From contig JANUWI010000001.1 of the NCBI GenBank assembly GCA_025504975.1, forward strand, positions 3,162,001 through 3,226,000: a DNA stretch of 64,000 bases, written 5' to 3'. Of the stretch, positions 22,101 through 34,469 are shown piece by piece. Position 1 is the stretch's first letter, and each line of letters begins with the position of its first letter. The notes beneath the pieces were generated by a model. The model searched no databases and was not told the DNA's origin. It worked only from the letters and a program-made list of their open reading frames with translations. Origin of the DNA: Plenodomus lindquistii (lineage: Eukaryota; Ascomycota; Dothideomycetes; Pleosporales; Leptosphaeriaceae). Position numbers and translations under genes: made by a program.

Positions 22101-24898
22101 CTAATGCATGGGGCTAGAAACAACAGCGGGTGGCGCTGCCTCAAGGTCAACGCCCTGGACGGTCTGGCGCAGGTCGCTACTCTTGCGGACGAGGTTGCTA
22201 AAATACTTGCGAGCACCCTCGGCTTCCGTCTTGATCTTGCTCGTCTCTTCTTTCTTGAGCTGCAACTTCTCGACGTTGCGCTGCAGACCAATACGGACGT
22301 CGTTAGCAGGGCCCTTGAGCGCACGGCGAATTTCCGAGCTGATACGTAGCGCGTTCTGGTGTGTGTAATCGATTGCTGCCAGCTGTTGCGACAATTTCGC
22401 GCTGAGACGGTGGGGTAAGGACTTGGGTACAGAGGCGAGAACGTAGGAGACTCCGAGGGCGACTGGGGACGAAAGTTAGTAAGATATGTGTTGTGAAATA
22501 GGATTGAAAACATACCACCAGCAATGAGACCAGGGATCAGAAGCCTCTTCATGTTGCTTGTGCCCATGACCTTGGCAGCACCGAGCGCGCCATCCAACCA
22601 ACCGACACCGCCAACAAGTCGGCCACCCACAACACCTGCAACAGTCATGGCCATGCCTGCACCTGCAGCCTTCTCTTGACGTTCCCAAAGGCTGGCAACA
22701 TCGAAGAAGTCCCAAAGTTCGATGTCGATGTCGACCTGTCGTGCAAGCTGGTGCACTGACTTCCTAAACATCCTTTCAGGTCGGAACATGACATCAGCGT
22801 AGAGGTTGTTGCCAAGGTGCAGCACGCCTAGGTTCTTGATTCCGTTGTAGCCTTGAACAGCCTGTGTTCGTGCGTGCTCTTCGCAGAGGCGAACCGTTTC
22901 TGTGATCTCGTGCAGCATAGAATCCTTGATATCTTCGGCGTATGAGTAGGCAGAAAAAAGACCAGGGTACTCGATACCAAGATCAGCTTCAGCTACCTTG
23001 GCAATGCTGTTACTGAGTGTGTCGCGCGTGTAGCCATATACCTCTGATGTAGTGTCTTCCACCATCCGGTCCACCGCTTCTCCAGCCTCCGTTCTTGACT
23101 TCTTCGACTCCTCGAACTCTGGCTCGAGGGCTTCGATCTCCTTGGTCACTCGGTCCAACTCGGCTGTGGAGACGTCTCGGTTCACCGTGGCCAGATTGTT
23201 CATGTCTCCCAAAACGTTCAAGAGATAAGTCTTGGCAGGTGCGAGCTTCGATCGGGCTCTCTTCTCGAGAACAAATCTTCGTAATGACGTCTCAAGGTCT
23301 GCAAAATCCCGCCGCTTGTCCGCCTCTTTGCCCTTGCCCTTATCGTTCGGATCGTCATCGCCATCACCATCTGGGGATGAGCTGCCTCCTCCCATGGGTA
23401 TTGCGTTACTGGAAACGAAGTGTACCAGCTCGCTGGACTCCTTGAACGTGGCTGGGCTGAGACTGTGCACCTGTTTGAGAATCATCTCTTGACAGCGTTG
23501 CTGATCGCGAATCGTATCAAAACCGTTGACGACCATGAACATGTATGCCTTTTCCCGCGCCGCGCTAAAGATGAAGTTCTTCGCAGATTCGGTGAAGTGA
23601 TTTGCTGCGGAAACGACGAAAACGACCACATCAATCTCCTCCTGGCGAGCAAAGACGGCGGTTGTTTTCAAAGAGTCGGCATTGAGACCAGGTGCGTCGA
23701 TGAGGGCGATGTCGACGACTCCATTGTTGAGAATGGACTCGTCCACGTCCCGAATGTCCTTGATGTAGATCTTGCACTGCGAGAAGTGCTCGTTGTCGAT
23801 AACGATCTTCTCCAGGTCTCTCAGGTCAAAGACGGTGTATGTGCTTTCGTCATGACGATTGTATGTCGAGCCAATAGACACGGCGTGCACCTCTTCAACT
23901 CCACCGTTCTCTCTGAAGTCTAGCACCTCGCAGAATATGCTTGTGCAGGGTTGCTGGTCCTCTGGTAGGACTTTACGACGGAGCAAGGCGTTGCAGAAGG
24001 TCGACTTTCCAGCGTTGAGATCTCCAGTGACGAGGACTTTGCTGGAAGTGTCCTCAATGCGTTCTTTGATCGCGTAGAGGTGCTTTATGCTCTGCTGGAT
24101 CTGCCCATCGAGCAGGGAGGCGATGGAGCTTTTCTCTAATGAGTGCACCAAGTCGGTCTGATTACGACCTCCCATGCGCAACTCCAGCTTCAGAACGGAG
24201 AAGTCGTGGGCCAGTTTTGGCGTGACTAGCCGAGGCTCCACCTTGACTTCCTTCGCAGCAGCCGCTGAACTCGACTCTGCGACCGAGTCATCTCCAATGC
24301 TTGTTCCAGCTCGTCGTGGTGGGCGTGGTCGCTCCGGTGAGCGCGTTTTCGGATCGAAGTCGCCGCCGCCAATGGCCGACTGGGTGTGCTGTAGGCTGGG
24401 GCGAGATTCGTGGCGGAGGTGTGGCTTCTGGGTCTCGACGGGTACGGAGGGGTAGTGGGCAGGCCACTTGAGGTTCATTTGCTGGAATTCCTTGAGGTAG
24501 TCGATGGTGCCGTGTATGGCCCGACCCAGTGCATTCTTGTTGGCGTTGTAGCGAAGCTGCAAGACATGGCTGCGCTGCTTTTCGTGTTCGGATGAGCTCG
24601 ACTCGCCGTTGAGTATGGGTGTGGGCGACATTGACGGCCGGTCCTCGCCAATGGTGGAGTGCCAACTTCGGCTAGCACCCTCGCCCTCCGCAAGACTTCC
24701 GCCGTAGCCAGAGTCATCGTCCAGCATCGACACCAGGCGTGCAGCGGCTTCCGGGGTGCCACCGGAGCCTACGGTCATGTATCCTGGGCCCATGTGTCGG
24801 CGCGGCGTAAAGGCATCGGGGCTGCTGGCGCTGGCATCGCGACTACTCGAGGACTCGCCACGGGCGGGGGCTTTGCCGGCACGGCGCTTGGGACTCAT
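22101..24898 (-). CDS. FZO1: Mitofusin Fzo1 (mitochondrial outer-membrane fusion GTPase)
   Basis: Dynamin-like GTPase that tethers and fuses mitochondrial outer membranes. Exons: 24898..22516 and 22462..22101; 53-nt intron; 914 aa. The G1 loop is GDLNAGKSTF near residue 293, the switch/G2 threonine is in QQPCTSIFCE, G3 is IDAPG, and G4 may be VNGFD. A heptad region with QMNLKWP precedes the GTPase. Two close membrane spans are at about residues 745-805 (MAMTVAGVVGGRLVGGVGW and LLIPGLIAGGVALGVSYVLA); the intron falls inside the second, and splicing restores it. The C-terminal coiled coil (NVEKLQLKKEETSKIKTEAE) follows. The N-terminal 100 residues are Ser-rich and poorly conserved in the family. 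The start at 24898 is the first ATG in the frame. Confidence 0.93.
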
Positions 24899-25538
24899 TG
24901 CAGTGGTTACTGTGTGTGCGCCAACGAGGGAAGGCGCATATCGTAGGTGTGGTGTCGAGGGAAGATGGCGTGGTGGAGGTGGGCGGCGAAGAATTGCACT
25001 GACGGTGTAGATGTGATGCAACGCTGACTGGCGTGCACGCTAGCAAAGCAGGGATTGGCTTCTGGCCTGGCGCCCGTGTGTAAGACGACCCCCGCGGCGA
25101 TGCTGGACGAATGATCGAGCCGAGCCGATGAAGATGCACTGCGCAAGCTACAGTAGTTTGCAGACTTGGAAGGATTTAAAGCAGTGTAGGAGCTGAGAAA
25201 TGTGTGCGCATCACCTGCGTGCTTTGACGTGTTCCTTGCCTTGGCGACCGAGGCGGAACACCATGGCCACGCTTCTACAAGGGCACACGGTAACAACAGC
25301 CTACTGCTATAGAATAACATATCGCGTGACAGTCCCATGACTTCCGCCTTGCTCTTCCTCGAATCCTAGCAAATAAACCTGCCAAGACAAATATTCTTCC
25401 AACCAGGTGCTCAGTGCTTGTCAACTTCTCGAGTGCTACCTATCGAAACCACGCGTGCCTAGCCACCAGCCCTACCCGCTGTAACTACCCTCAACCTCGC
25501 CCAAAGCCCACCCCCACTCATACGGCCCAGCCGCAACC
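24899..25538. other. Divergent promoter region FZO1 / VPS2
   Basis: A 640-bp spacer between divergent genes, with no further coding signal. Confidence 0.55.
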
Positions 25539-26470
25539 ATGAATGTATGTCAAGTCCAGGCTTTTGGAAGACGTCTTCTAACGACAGTACCCAGATCGTA
25601 GAATGGGCGTTTGGGAAGCGCATGACGCCGGCGGAGCGCCTACGCAAGCACCAACGAGCCCTCGAGAAGACCCAGCGCGAACTAGACCGTGAGCGCGTGA
25701 AGCTCGAAAACCAGGAGAAGAAGCTCGTCGCAGACATCAAGAAGAGCGCGAAGAATGGGCAGATGGGGCCCCTACGGATACAGGCGAAGGATCTCGTGCG
25801 AACACGACGGTAGGGATGGGTTGTGTCTGGCATTGTCCAGGACCGATATGAGCTAACTCGGGTCTAGGTACATTCAGAAGTTCTACCAGATGCGAACACA
25901 GCTGCAAGCTATATCACTGAGAATACAAGTATGTCATCTGGTCTGGATGGTCTATCTTGGACACGTTGTGTTGACGACAAGCAGACGGTACGCAGTAATG
26001 AGCAGATGATGCAGTCTATGAAGGGAGCCACAAGTGAGCAATCTGACACCTTAAGCGGTACTCTTGTTGACCCTTTACAGCATTGCTCGGAAGCATGAAC
26101 AGGCAGATGAACCTTCCCGCCCTCCAGCGTATCGCTATGGAGTTTGAGAAGGAGAACGATATCATGGACCAACGACAAGAGATGATGGATGACGCCATCG
26201 ACGACGCCACTGGCATGGAGGATGAGGAGGAGAGCGAAGACGTGGTCAACCAGGTCCTGGACGAGATAGGCATCGACCTTGGATCGGCGGTATGTTCACC
26301 AAGCTCTATAAAGTACAACCTCGTTTGCTGATACTACACAGCTTGGCGAGACTCCCAGTGGCCTGCAGAAGAATGCGGTGCCAGAGGCTCGAGTGGCCCA
26401 AGCTGTTGGCGGAGGCGCAGACCCCGACGACGACGACCTCCAGGCTCGTCTGGATAGCCTGAGGAGATGA
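25539..26470 (+). CDS. DID4: ESCRT-III subunit Vps2/Did4 (CHMP2)
   Basis: Core ESCRT-III protein that caps Snf7 filaments and recruits Vps4 during endosomal sorting. Six exons: 25539..25544, 25595..25809, 25868..25928, 25985..26033, 26081..26289 and 26342..26470; 222 aa, the usual length. Exon 1 is only two codons (Met-Asn), which gives the family start MNIVEWAFGKRMTPAERLR. The basic first helix (HQRALEKTQRELDRERVKLE), the YIQKFYQMRTQLQAISLRIQ helix and the acidic C-terminal region are all present. The end, DDDLQARLDSLRR, is a MIM1 motif for the Vps4 MIT domain. All five junctions keep phase, so the model is firm. Confidence 0.93.
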
Positions 26471-27447
26471 ACGAATGTCGGATTGACCTCGCGTTGGATA
26501 CCGTGGGCTAGGAGTGCTTTGCTATGTACGTGTGGGGGCTTCTACCAGAGCGTCGCTGTGCACAGTGGCCTTGTCAGCACACCAAGTTTGTTTTGATTAC
26601 AAAGGCACAAAGCACGGAAACTACAGGTGGTTCGTGTGCAGCATTCCATAGACGTGCCCTTGAGTCAGACTGCGATTGAAAGCAGAATTTCAATATTTCC
26701 TACAATGACAGGCGTAGATGGCTAGGTCTTGGCCTTGACGACAAACAGCTACCTGTCCCAGGGTTCGCGGCGGCGACCCACCTGCACCTTGCAAGATGCA
26801 TGCAAGTGCACGCACGAGGCTAGATCTCGCCAGGGTGCCGCCCACTGCATGTCTGGTCCAGGCTGACGGGAGGCGAAGTACTGTAACAGGATGCTGCTGC
26901 CCGCCCGTAAGAAGTGTCACAGCCACGCGTAGAGTACTCTAGAGTTGGAGCTGCCTGGACAATGGCGGGGTAAGGGTAAAGCCTACGCCACCTGCAACGC
27001 TCTTGTTCGTGATGTGCGCTATGCCCAAAGCCTGTCCAATCTGAACTCTTTCCGCAGCGTTCCAAGGCGTTGTCTTCGTCGCGCGCTACCTCAGCTTGTC
27101 AAGCTGCGGCCAATCCGACGTCATCACAGCCCCCCCAAGGATTGACACGCCCGCAGTCACTCCTCGCACGCTACTGTTGCTGCATTCGCCCTCTCATCTC
27201 CACCCTGCCCTATCCTACCCTACCCTTTACAGTACCCTACCCTACCAGATACCCTCGCATTACTCTCCCGCACCTGCACCCTACACCCCCACCAGAAGCC
27301 AGACAGCGCCGTCGCGGAGCCATCAATCTGGCAGGGGACAAACGAAGGAGCTTCTCCAGCTCGGGTACGCCATTCCAGTCTGCAGTGCACCACTGCGCGT
27401 GCCACCCATACTGACTTGCTCGCCGTACAGGAGGCCTCTTGAATAGA
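26471..27447. other. Intergenic/promoter region with CCCTA-like repeats and possible 5'-UTR intron
   Basis: The stretch 27208-27247 is rich in CCCTA/CCTAC units. A probable 5'-UTR intron lies just before the PTC1 start, from a GTACGC donor at about 27365 to the CGTACAG acceptor ending at 27430. The frame upstream of it has no ATG that I can see. Confidence 0.45.
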
Positions 27448-29151
27448 ATGTTTGGCAGCGCCGACAAGGATAGCGAGTCCGCCATTAACGATGCACCCAA
27501 GCCGGTAGCTGCCCCTCCAGCCGACAGCAACCCCGCTGCAGGCGCTGCCACCACCACCGGCAATGGCGCTGCTGCTACCGACCGCAAGATGAGCGACGGC
27601 AGCGTTGCGCCCAGCGGCGAGAAGAAGCGGCGGAGTAGCGGCGTGTCGCGTGCCCGAGACATGTTCTCGAGTGCGAAGCAGTCGCTGCACCTCAGCGGCT
27701 CGCCCACGTCGACGTCCTCTGGAGGCCTGTCGGAGAAGAGCGCTGCTCAGACACCCATCCAGAAGCTGGGCAGATCCGATGCTGCCCTCAGTGTGCCCCA
27801 GGGCGCGCTCAACAACTCCGCCGGCGAGTCTGCCCCAGGCCCGAGGTCCACCTTCCGTGTGGGTGTCACAGAAGATAAGAACAAAAAGTGCAGACGGACA
27901 ATGGAGGACACACACGCCTACCTGTACAACTTCCTGAGCACGCCGGCGCCCTCGTACAGCGTAGACAAGACGGCTGCAAGTTCAGACGCAGGCTCTGCCA
28001 GGTCCGATCCCTTGTCGCAACAGGTAGTCGAAACAGACAACGGCTATTTCGCAATCTTTGACGGGCATGCGGGCACTTTCGCTGCCGACTGGTGTGGCAA
28101 GAAGTTGCACTTGATCCTGGAAGACACCATCCGCAAGAACCCAAACACCCCCGTACCCGAACTCCTTGACCAGACCTTCACCGTGGTCGATCAGCAGCTT
28201 GAGAAGCTTCCCCTCAAAAACAGCGGTTGCACTGCGGTCATTGCGGTTTTGAGGTGGGAGGACCGAGTTCCCAATTCGCAGTCGTCTACTGGATCTGTTC
28301 TCTTTGCACCTGCTGCGGTTTCGGCTATCAAGCACGCCGGAGAAGGCGGCGAAGTCAAGGCAGATGCGCCTGATGCAGCTGTAGGGGAGCAACAAGTGGA
28401 GGCCAAGTTGCGGAATGAGGCAAGCCGGCAAAGAGTACTCTACACAGCGAATGTTGGCGACGCGCGTATCGTATTGTGTCGCAATGGCCGAGCGCTTCGT
28501 CTGTCCTACGATCACAAGGGAAGCGATGAGAATGAGGGCAGACGAGTTGCCAGCGCGGGCGGCCTGATCCTCAACAACCGCGTCAACGGCGTCCTTGCCG
28601 TCACTCGAGCACTGGGCGACGCATATATGAAGGATCTCGTGACTGGTCATCCTTACACCACAGAGACTGTAATTCAGGCAGATCAAGATGAGTTCCTCAT
28701 TCTGGCGTGCGATGGTGTAAGTACATATTGAATTGTACATGGGGACATTTGCTAATTTGAACAGCTCTGGGATGTATGCTCGGACCAAGAAGCTGTCGAC
28801 TTGGTCCGTGGTGTTCATGACCCGCAGGAAGCATCCAAGAAGCTAGTAGACTACGCTCTTGCACGCTTCTCGACGGACAACCTCTCTTGCATGGTCGTCC
28901 GCTTCGACAACAAAGCACTGCGCCAGCGCAAGAATGAGGCTGCAATGGGTGTGGATGGTGATCAGGCTACGGTGCAGGGGGGCATCACTGAAGCAGATGC
29001 TATTGTCGCACAAGCACAAAAGACGATTGGCGAGCCAGAGTTATCCGTGGAAGCGGCGACAAAAGAGATCATTATGGAGGAGGCGCACACGGAGCCGGGG
29101 CCAGAGCTCAACATTGAGGCAGCGAAAGCGGCCCAGAGGAATAATGTCTAG
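27448..29151 (+). CDS. PTC1: Type 2C protein phosphatase Ptc1-like
   Basis: Mg/Mn-dependent Ser/Thr phosphatase. Yeast Ptc1 dampens the HOG and cell-wall MAP kinases and supports organelle inheritance. Exons: 27448..28716 and 28765..29151; 551 aa. The PP2C motifs run in order: RRTMEDTHAYLYNF, FAIFDGHAG (metal-binding Asp near residue 203), NSGCTAVIAVLRWE, YTANVGDARIVLCRNG, RLSYDHKGSDE, GGLILNNRVNGVLAVTRALGD, and LACDGLWDV across the splice, then STDNLSCMVV. These match Ptc1 closely, including its RVNG..AVTR segment. Compared with yeast Ptc1 (about 280 aa) there is a 130-residue Ser/Ala-rich N-terminal extension, an insertion of about 45 residues after the LRWE segment, and an acidic C-terminal tail. 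The first ATG is used. Confidence 0.92.
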
Positions 29152-29689
29152 AGAAGGGGGCTATTGGGGGTTTGTGATCGTGATTGGAAGGACGAAAGCG
29201 AGTGATGTGGAAATACCTATACCGGACTATGGGCGACTATGCACGAGGGAACGAGGCAAGCTGGGGAGCAGCATGTATGGTCTTAGCGTATCCTCGGATG
29301 CCTCGAGTTTTCTTCCATCTTGGAGATGCGAAACAAGCAGCACGATGATTCAATACGACAATACAAAGTGCACTGTGATGGCGTGTGTGCAACTGACTCG
29401 TGTTATCTGCAGGACGAAAAGCTGCCCCGCGTCCATGTGGGTGACGCGCTAGGGTGGATCGCTGGGCACTGCGTTTGGCGGGGAGGAGGGATCTAGCTTG
29501 TCCACCACGGCCCTGGGTAGCTGACGTCTGTACCTGGGCCTCCACTTCACATTTCCAGAAACATCTCTCCTGCTGCTGCCCGCCCACGAGCGTCTCTGCG
29601 CGTGACCACGACACGCGCCGCCCATCCAGGACGCGGAGCCCCGTGAGTCTCCTCCATGCGGCTCCGACTCGACGAGCACCACAGCCATC
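29152..29689. other. Intergenic/promoter region of SNF4
   Basis: 538 bp between two same-strand genes. A long minus-strand open frame crosses it into SNF4 and is judged a shadow. Confidence 0.6.
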
Positions 29690-30988
29690 ATGTCTGGCGT
29701 CGACACCGCCGACTCGCAGCAGCACAGCAATGATGCTGCCGCGCCGCGGCCCCTCTTTGTATCGCCGCGCATGCTGCTGCAACAGAGCCGGCAAGCGCTG
29801 CCCCCCAAACCGCTGAGCGCCCTGGATCGCGAGCAGCTCGATGGCCTGCGCACCATTCGGGCCTTTCTCAAGGCGAGGACCAGTTACGATGTGCTGCCTA
29901 TCAGCTACCGTTTGATTGTCTTTGATACGGCGCTGCTGGTGAAGAAGAGCCTGAACATTCTGAACCAGAATGGTGGGTGGTCGAGTGTATGCGCTGGTTG
30001 TGTGTGTGGTATACTGATGCATCGCGTACAGGCATCGTCTCTGCGCCGCTGTGGGACTCCAAGTCGTCCACTTTCGCCGGCCTGCTCACCACGTCCGACT
30101 ACATCAACGTCATTCAGTACTACTGGCAGAATCCAGATGCCCTAGCCCGCGTCGACCAATTCCGCCTCAACAGCCTACGAGGTGGCCTTACCTTCCCTGC
30201 CATCATGCCACCAACCATCTTACTTACATTGTGCAGACATCGAAAAAGCCCTCGGCGTCAAACCCATAGAAACAATCTCCATCCACCCCGACAAGCCCGT
30301 CTACGAAGCATGTCGCCGCATGCTCGAGTCCCGCGCCCGCCGCATCCCCATTGTCGACAGCGACGATGAAACGCACCGCACCATGGTCGTCAGCGTCATC
30401 ACGCAGTACCGCATTCTCAAGTTCATCGCCGTCAATGTGAAAGAGACGCAGAAGCTTAGGAAGCCGTTGCGCGAGCTAAATGTAGGAACGTATACAGATC
30501 TGGCCACGGCATCCATGGATACGCCCGTCATGGACGTGATTCATATGTTGGTCAAGAAGAGTATCAGTAGTGTGCCTATTGTAGACAAAGCTGGTATGTG
30601 TGAATTCTCACAACTAGTGTATTAACAAAGTATACTAAGCAAGATAGGAACCGTCCTCAACGTCTTCGAAGCCGTCGACGTAATCGCCCTTATCAAAGGT
30701 GGTGTCTACGACGACTTGAACCTCACAGTCGGCGACGCCTTGCTCAAGCGCTCAGATGTACGCCGCTCCTTCCCTTCAAACAGCCCACATAGCTAATGCT
30801 GGCAAAAGGACTTCCCAGGCATCTTCACCTGCACATTGAGCGACAACATGTGCACCATCTACGACACCATCCGCCGCTCCCGCGTCCACCGCTTCGTCGT
30901 CATCGACGAGCAAAATAAACTCGTCGGTGTCGTCACCCTGAGCGATGTACTCGAGCACACGCTACTTGAGGGCATGGAAGATGAATAA
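29690..30988 (+). CDS. SNF4: AMPK gamma subunit Snf4
   Basis: Regulatory gamma subunit of the Snf1/AMPK kinase, which senses adenine nucleotides through CBS domains and controls release from glucose repression. Five exons: 29690..29972, 30032..30181, 30237..30593, 30648..30757 and 30809..30988; 359 aa. Four CBS repeats can be followed: SYDVLPISYRLIVFDTALLV with GIVSAPLWDS; the segment from ETISIHPDKPVYEACRRML with RRIPIVDSDD; YTDLATASMDTPVMDVIHML with SSVPIVDKAGTVL; and the segment ending RRSRVHRFVVIDEQNKLVG with GVVTLSDVL. The length fits yeast Snf4 (322 aa) plus an N-terminal extension. Four introns keep phase. Confidence 0.95.
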
Positions 30989-31857
30989 TCATCAATATCA
31001 ACGTCCCCTTTCCTATGACGGTTGCTATGAAACAATACAAAGTAAAGTAGCAAGTAGTACACGTATCATGCATCTCCTCTCCCCTTTTTTTCCCCCAAAA
31101 ATCATGCAGGCTTCGAGACAGAAGCAATAGGAAAGCTCGATGGAGGGAAAGAAGTATATATGGAATGGAATGGATGGAAATGGTGGTATTGGGGGGGTGG
31201 GATTAAAGGAAAAGGGAAAGGAAAAGGGAAGGCAGCATTGGAGGCATCATTGGCGTATGTACTTTGGGTATTAGGTCTGAATCTAGGAATTGTTCCTTTT
31301 TTTTTTCTTCTCGTGTCGGGGTGTGGTGTGGTGTGGGTATGGGGGGGGGGGAAGGAAGTGGTTATCAACACTTTTTTTTGAGAATTGTGTAGGGTAGCGG
31401 GTATTGATGTGATGGATGCATGCAAAGAAAGGAACATCATTCAATCATATACAAAGACCAACGACCGAATACATAGTTAACTATGTACCCCTCGTATCTT
31501 ATCAACATGTCTATCATAAATCTCTGCTCTCCAGACTGTATTACCCATGTAATGTACCTAGTGCTTCACCTCTCCATTCTCTGTCCATGATGCATAGATA
31601 ATTCGTTTGGAACACTTGGTTGCGGATTACTTACTCACGCCGTGATATTTTCAGACTCGAACATGAGGCGATAGCCTTGTTTGATACTTCGTGTTCTCAA
31701 CTGATGATGCGCTGGAGTGTGGTATCAAGCGCTAGATGCGCATAAGGGAAGGGTATTACGGGGTTAAGACGGCGTTGACATGGAACGCGATTTTGTTGAT
31801 GTGCTTTCGAGATTGGATGAGGTGAGTGGATGTGAGTGGAGATACGAAGGACCATAT
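30989..31857. other. Convergent intergenic region with purine/G runs
   Basis: 869 bp between convergent genes. It contains a GGAAAAGG-like purine tract (about 31206-31232), a T run (about 31297-31306) and an uninterrupted G run of 11 (31341-31351). No gene is supported. Confidence 0.55.
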
Positions 31858-33141
31858 CTAACCCGCCCTCAAAGGCACAGTCGCGCGTCGAAGTCCGCGC
31901 TCGACGGCGACAGCGGTGGCAGCAGGTCTGTCACCGCCAACGCCAATAGTCGAGCGACGTTGCGATACACCCCGCCGAATACTCACGGTGGTAGGCGACG
32001 CCCTTGATATGGTTACCCATTCTGCAGAAGCGTTTTCCTCTATGATCTCAGGCCTTTCTCCCCTTTCAAAACTCCTCATCCGAGGAACCTGGAGAGACGA
32101 GGGTGAGCCATCTGGAGACAGGATGTGAGTCGCCAACCACGTGATGTCGTCTTCAGATGTTTCATCCTCTCCGTGAACTTCATTCTCAGAAGTAAAGCCA
32201 TCCTCTGAACCAAGAGGTTCAATCACTGTATACTCTTGAGAAGAACGTGCTGATACAGCAGTGGACGACGAAGCATTATGCGCAGCGTACAGGAGCGCAG
32301 TATGCAAGTTCCTTATGAAACTCGATCGGTGGCTGGAAGACAGGGCCTGTGAAGTGTCTGTTAGAGGCCAAGTCTCTCAAGAATGAAGAGTTGATACACG
32401 TACCTGCTCGTCATCAAAAGCCGAACGAAATGTCTGGGAGCGCCCAAGTTGCCCTTCAACCGACAGCGGCGGTAGAGAACCGCGCGTGTAGAACGCAGAA
32501 TAAGGAAGTGGTTGATCCGTGTACAGACCATATCTAGAACCTGGGACTATAGCATCATCATCATCATCAACATCAACAATACTATCTTCATACCCACCGG
32601 AAGGACCGATGTACAGCGAAAACCTATTGTTGCAGCTTGCGCGACGCTTGGTCCTGGGGCGTTTGGTGAGGCTAACGAACTTCTCGAACGCGGTCTTGAT
32701 GCGACAGAGAGTTCCGTGGTTTTTCTGTCGGGCGATGATGCTGTTTATTTGACGCGAGTATGATGGTCGGAGTGTGAAGTCGTCGTCTGCTGCACTTCTA
32801 CTGTCGTCGGTTAGATCGGGAGAAGAACCATGGCGGTGTAAAGATCCGAGCGTTCGCGCTGATGCTACGGCAAACGTGTGTGATTGGGCGTTGAGTTGGC
32901 AAGAGGGCACTGATGGTGATGGGTTTGTTCTGGTGTTGTCGCTGGAGTCGTAACTACTGCTGTGAACTGCGCTGGCATCTGGATCTGCACCATGTGAGGC
33001 GCCGCTGAAGGACATATGGCACTCTTGTACCGACTCATGTGATCTTCCAACAAGGCCGGGGAATTCCTGAGCGATCTGAGAAGCCTCATACACGAAGTTG
33101 TCACGCGATCCAGTGGGGTAGAGGTCGGCGTTCGCTTGCAT
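31858..33141 (-). CDS. Hypothetical Ser-rich protein
   Basis: Exons on the minus strand: 33141..32404 and 32346..31858; 57-nt intron; 408 aa. I do not recognise a family. The protein is rich in Ser, Asp and Arg. It has a basic stretch around residue 150 (KTAFEKFVSLTKRPRTKRRA), which could act as a nuclear signal, and an acidic run DVDDDDD soon after. The C-terminal exon has an acidic region (SEDDITWLATHILSPDGS) and a basic end. No signal peptide or membrane span is visible. Both exons start and end in phase, which supports a real gene. It is probably intrinsically disordered. Confidence 0.65.
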
Positions 33142-34469
33142 CGTGCTGGTGGGTGAGAAATGCGCGTGGAAATGCGTAGAGGATGATGGAGGCTCTCTCC
33201 CCGCGTGTCTTTAGATTTAAACATAGTCAAGGCATCCATCTTGGGTCAGTGAAAGAGTTGTCGTAGTGTCAGGCAACAGCAAGCCAGTGTTGTAATTCAC
33301 ACAGCTGCTCTGAATTCGTGTTCTGTTCTTTGTGGCGCTTTGCGTTTGCGTGCGCCCCTGGACCTCGCATGTGAAGTGCAGCCTTCTGGTAGGTTTATTG
33401 TGTTCCATCTCTTTTGTGACATTGTTGTTTTAGTTTTGTTGAGCAGTCTTTGGTGATGGGGCGAAGTCATTTTGAGTCTGTGAAGATGAGACATTTCTAC
33501 AAAGGGACAATGGGGCTTCGCCGCAACAGCGCGGTGTGGATGAGTATCATAGCTGCTATTTTTCATGATCACTCCAGATCATGCCAGATACCTAAAGACA
33601 TGTGTACGTAGATTTCGTGTCAAGTAGGGTAGCCAGCAAGATGGGGTTTGCGTTATGAGTCGATGCCTGGCTCGTGTTTCTGCCATATGTACTTTGCTCC
33701 TGTACGGAATCCGGTGTCAGGAAACGGCGAAGGAAACTTATTGGGATCTGGCTCGTGTTTCTGCCATATGTACTTTGCTCCTGTACGGAATCCGGTGTCA
33801 GGAAACGGCGAAGGAAACTTATTGGGATTTGGTAATTCAAGTGTTTCAACGGGCATTATATCTGATCTCTAGCTTGAGTGTCTTTGCGAACTCTGAGTGT
33901 GCTAGCAACAACTATGGGCTGATGGAATGAGTTACAGAGGGCCATGAACGAGATTCGAGGAGACCGATACTCATCCCACTGCGGTTACTCGATTGTTACA
34001 ATTCCGTCAGTTGTCTCAATGTTATAATGCCGCAGGAACAAATGCTTGTTGTTGCACCATGACGTCATACGATCAACAACAGCCCCAGCCACATCCTTTG
34101 TGTTTCCCAGCTTCCAGGGCCAGAAGTGGTTCTGCAGCATCAAGGCACAAGTTACTCCTGCGCGAGCAGGCTTTGAGATTGCATGAACCTAGTGGCTGCG
34201 GACGGCTTGACTGCATGTTTACGCTCCTTGTGCCCCACCTTGTCGCCCGCATTAGATTAGGTGTAATCTGTCATGCTGTCCCGCGTACACAATGTGGCTT
34301 GCTACTAGAACAGGGTCAAACGCAGGAACATGGCCTACGTCATTCATAGCGCGTGTTTCCACAAGCATCTCACGACGCGCTGTCTTAAACCCCGCTCTCC
34401 CACGACCCTCACCTCTTATACACATCAATTGCTTCTTTCTGTGACCAGTACTCACCAGAAATCACAACC
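33142..34469. other. Intergenic region with perfect tandem duplication
   Basis: 1.3 kb with no supported gene. The only clear structure is the 81-bp tandem repeat listed separately. The segment close to 34469 should be the promoter of the hydrophilic repeat protein gene. Confidence 0.55.
33667..33828. repeat. Perfect 81-bp tandem duplication (2 copies)
   Basis: Copies 33667..33747 and 33748..33828 are identical at every base. Each begins CTGGCTCGTGTTTCTG and ends AACTTATTGGGAT. The unit is a multiple of three, so frames stay open through both copies on both strands, but no gene model fits. The identity points to a recent event or an assembly artefact. Confidence 0.95.

Noticed and set aside
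27220..27915. 231-codon frame antisense to PTC1
   Set aside because: It is a shadow of the Ser/Ala-rich N-terminal part of PTC1 on the other strand.
29237..30022. 261-codon frame antisense to SNF4 and its promoter
   Set aside because: No ATG-supported family match; overlaps a well supported gene.
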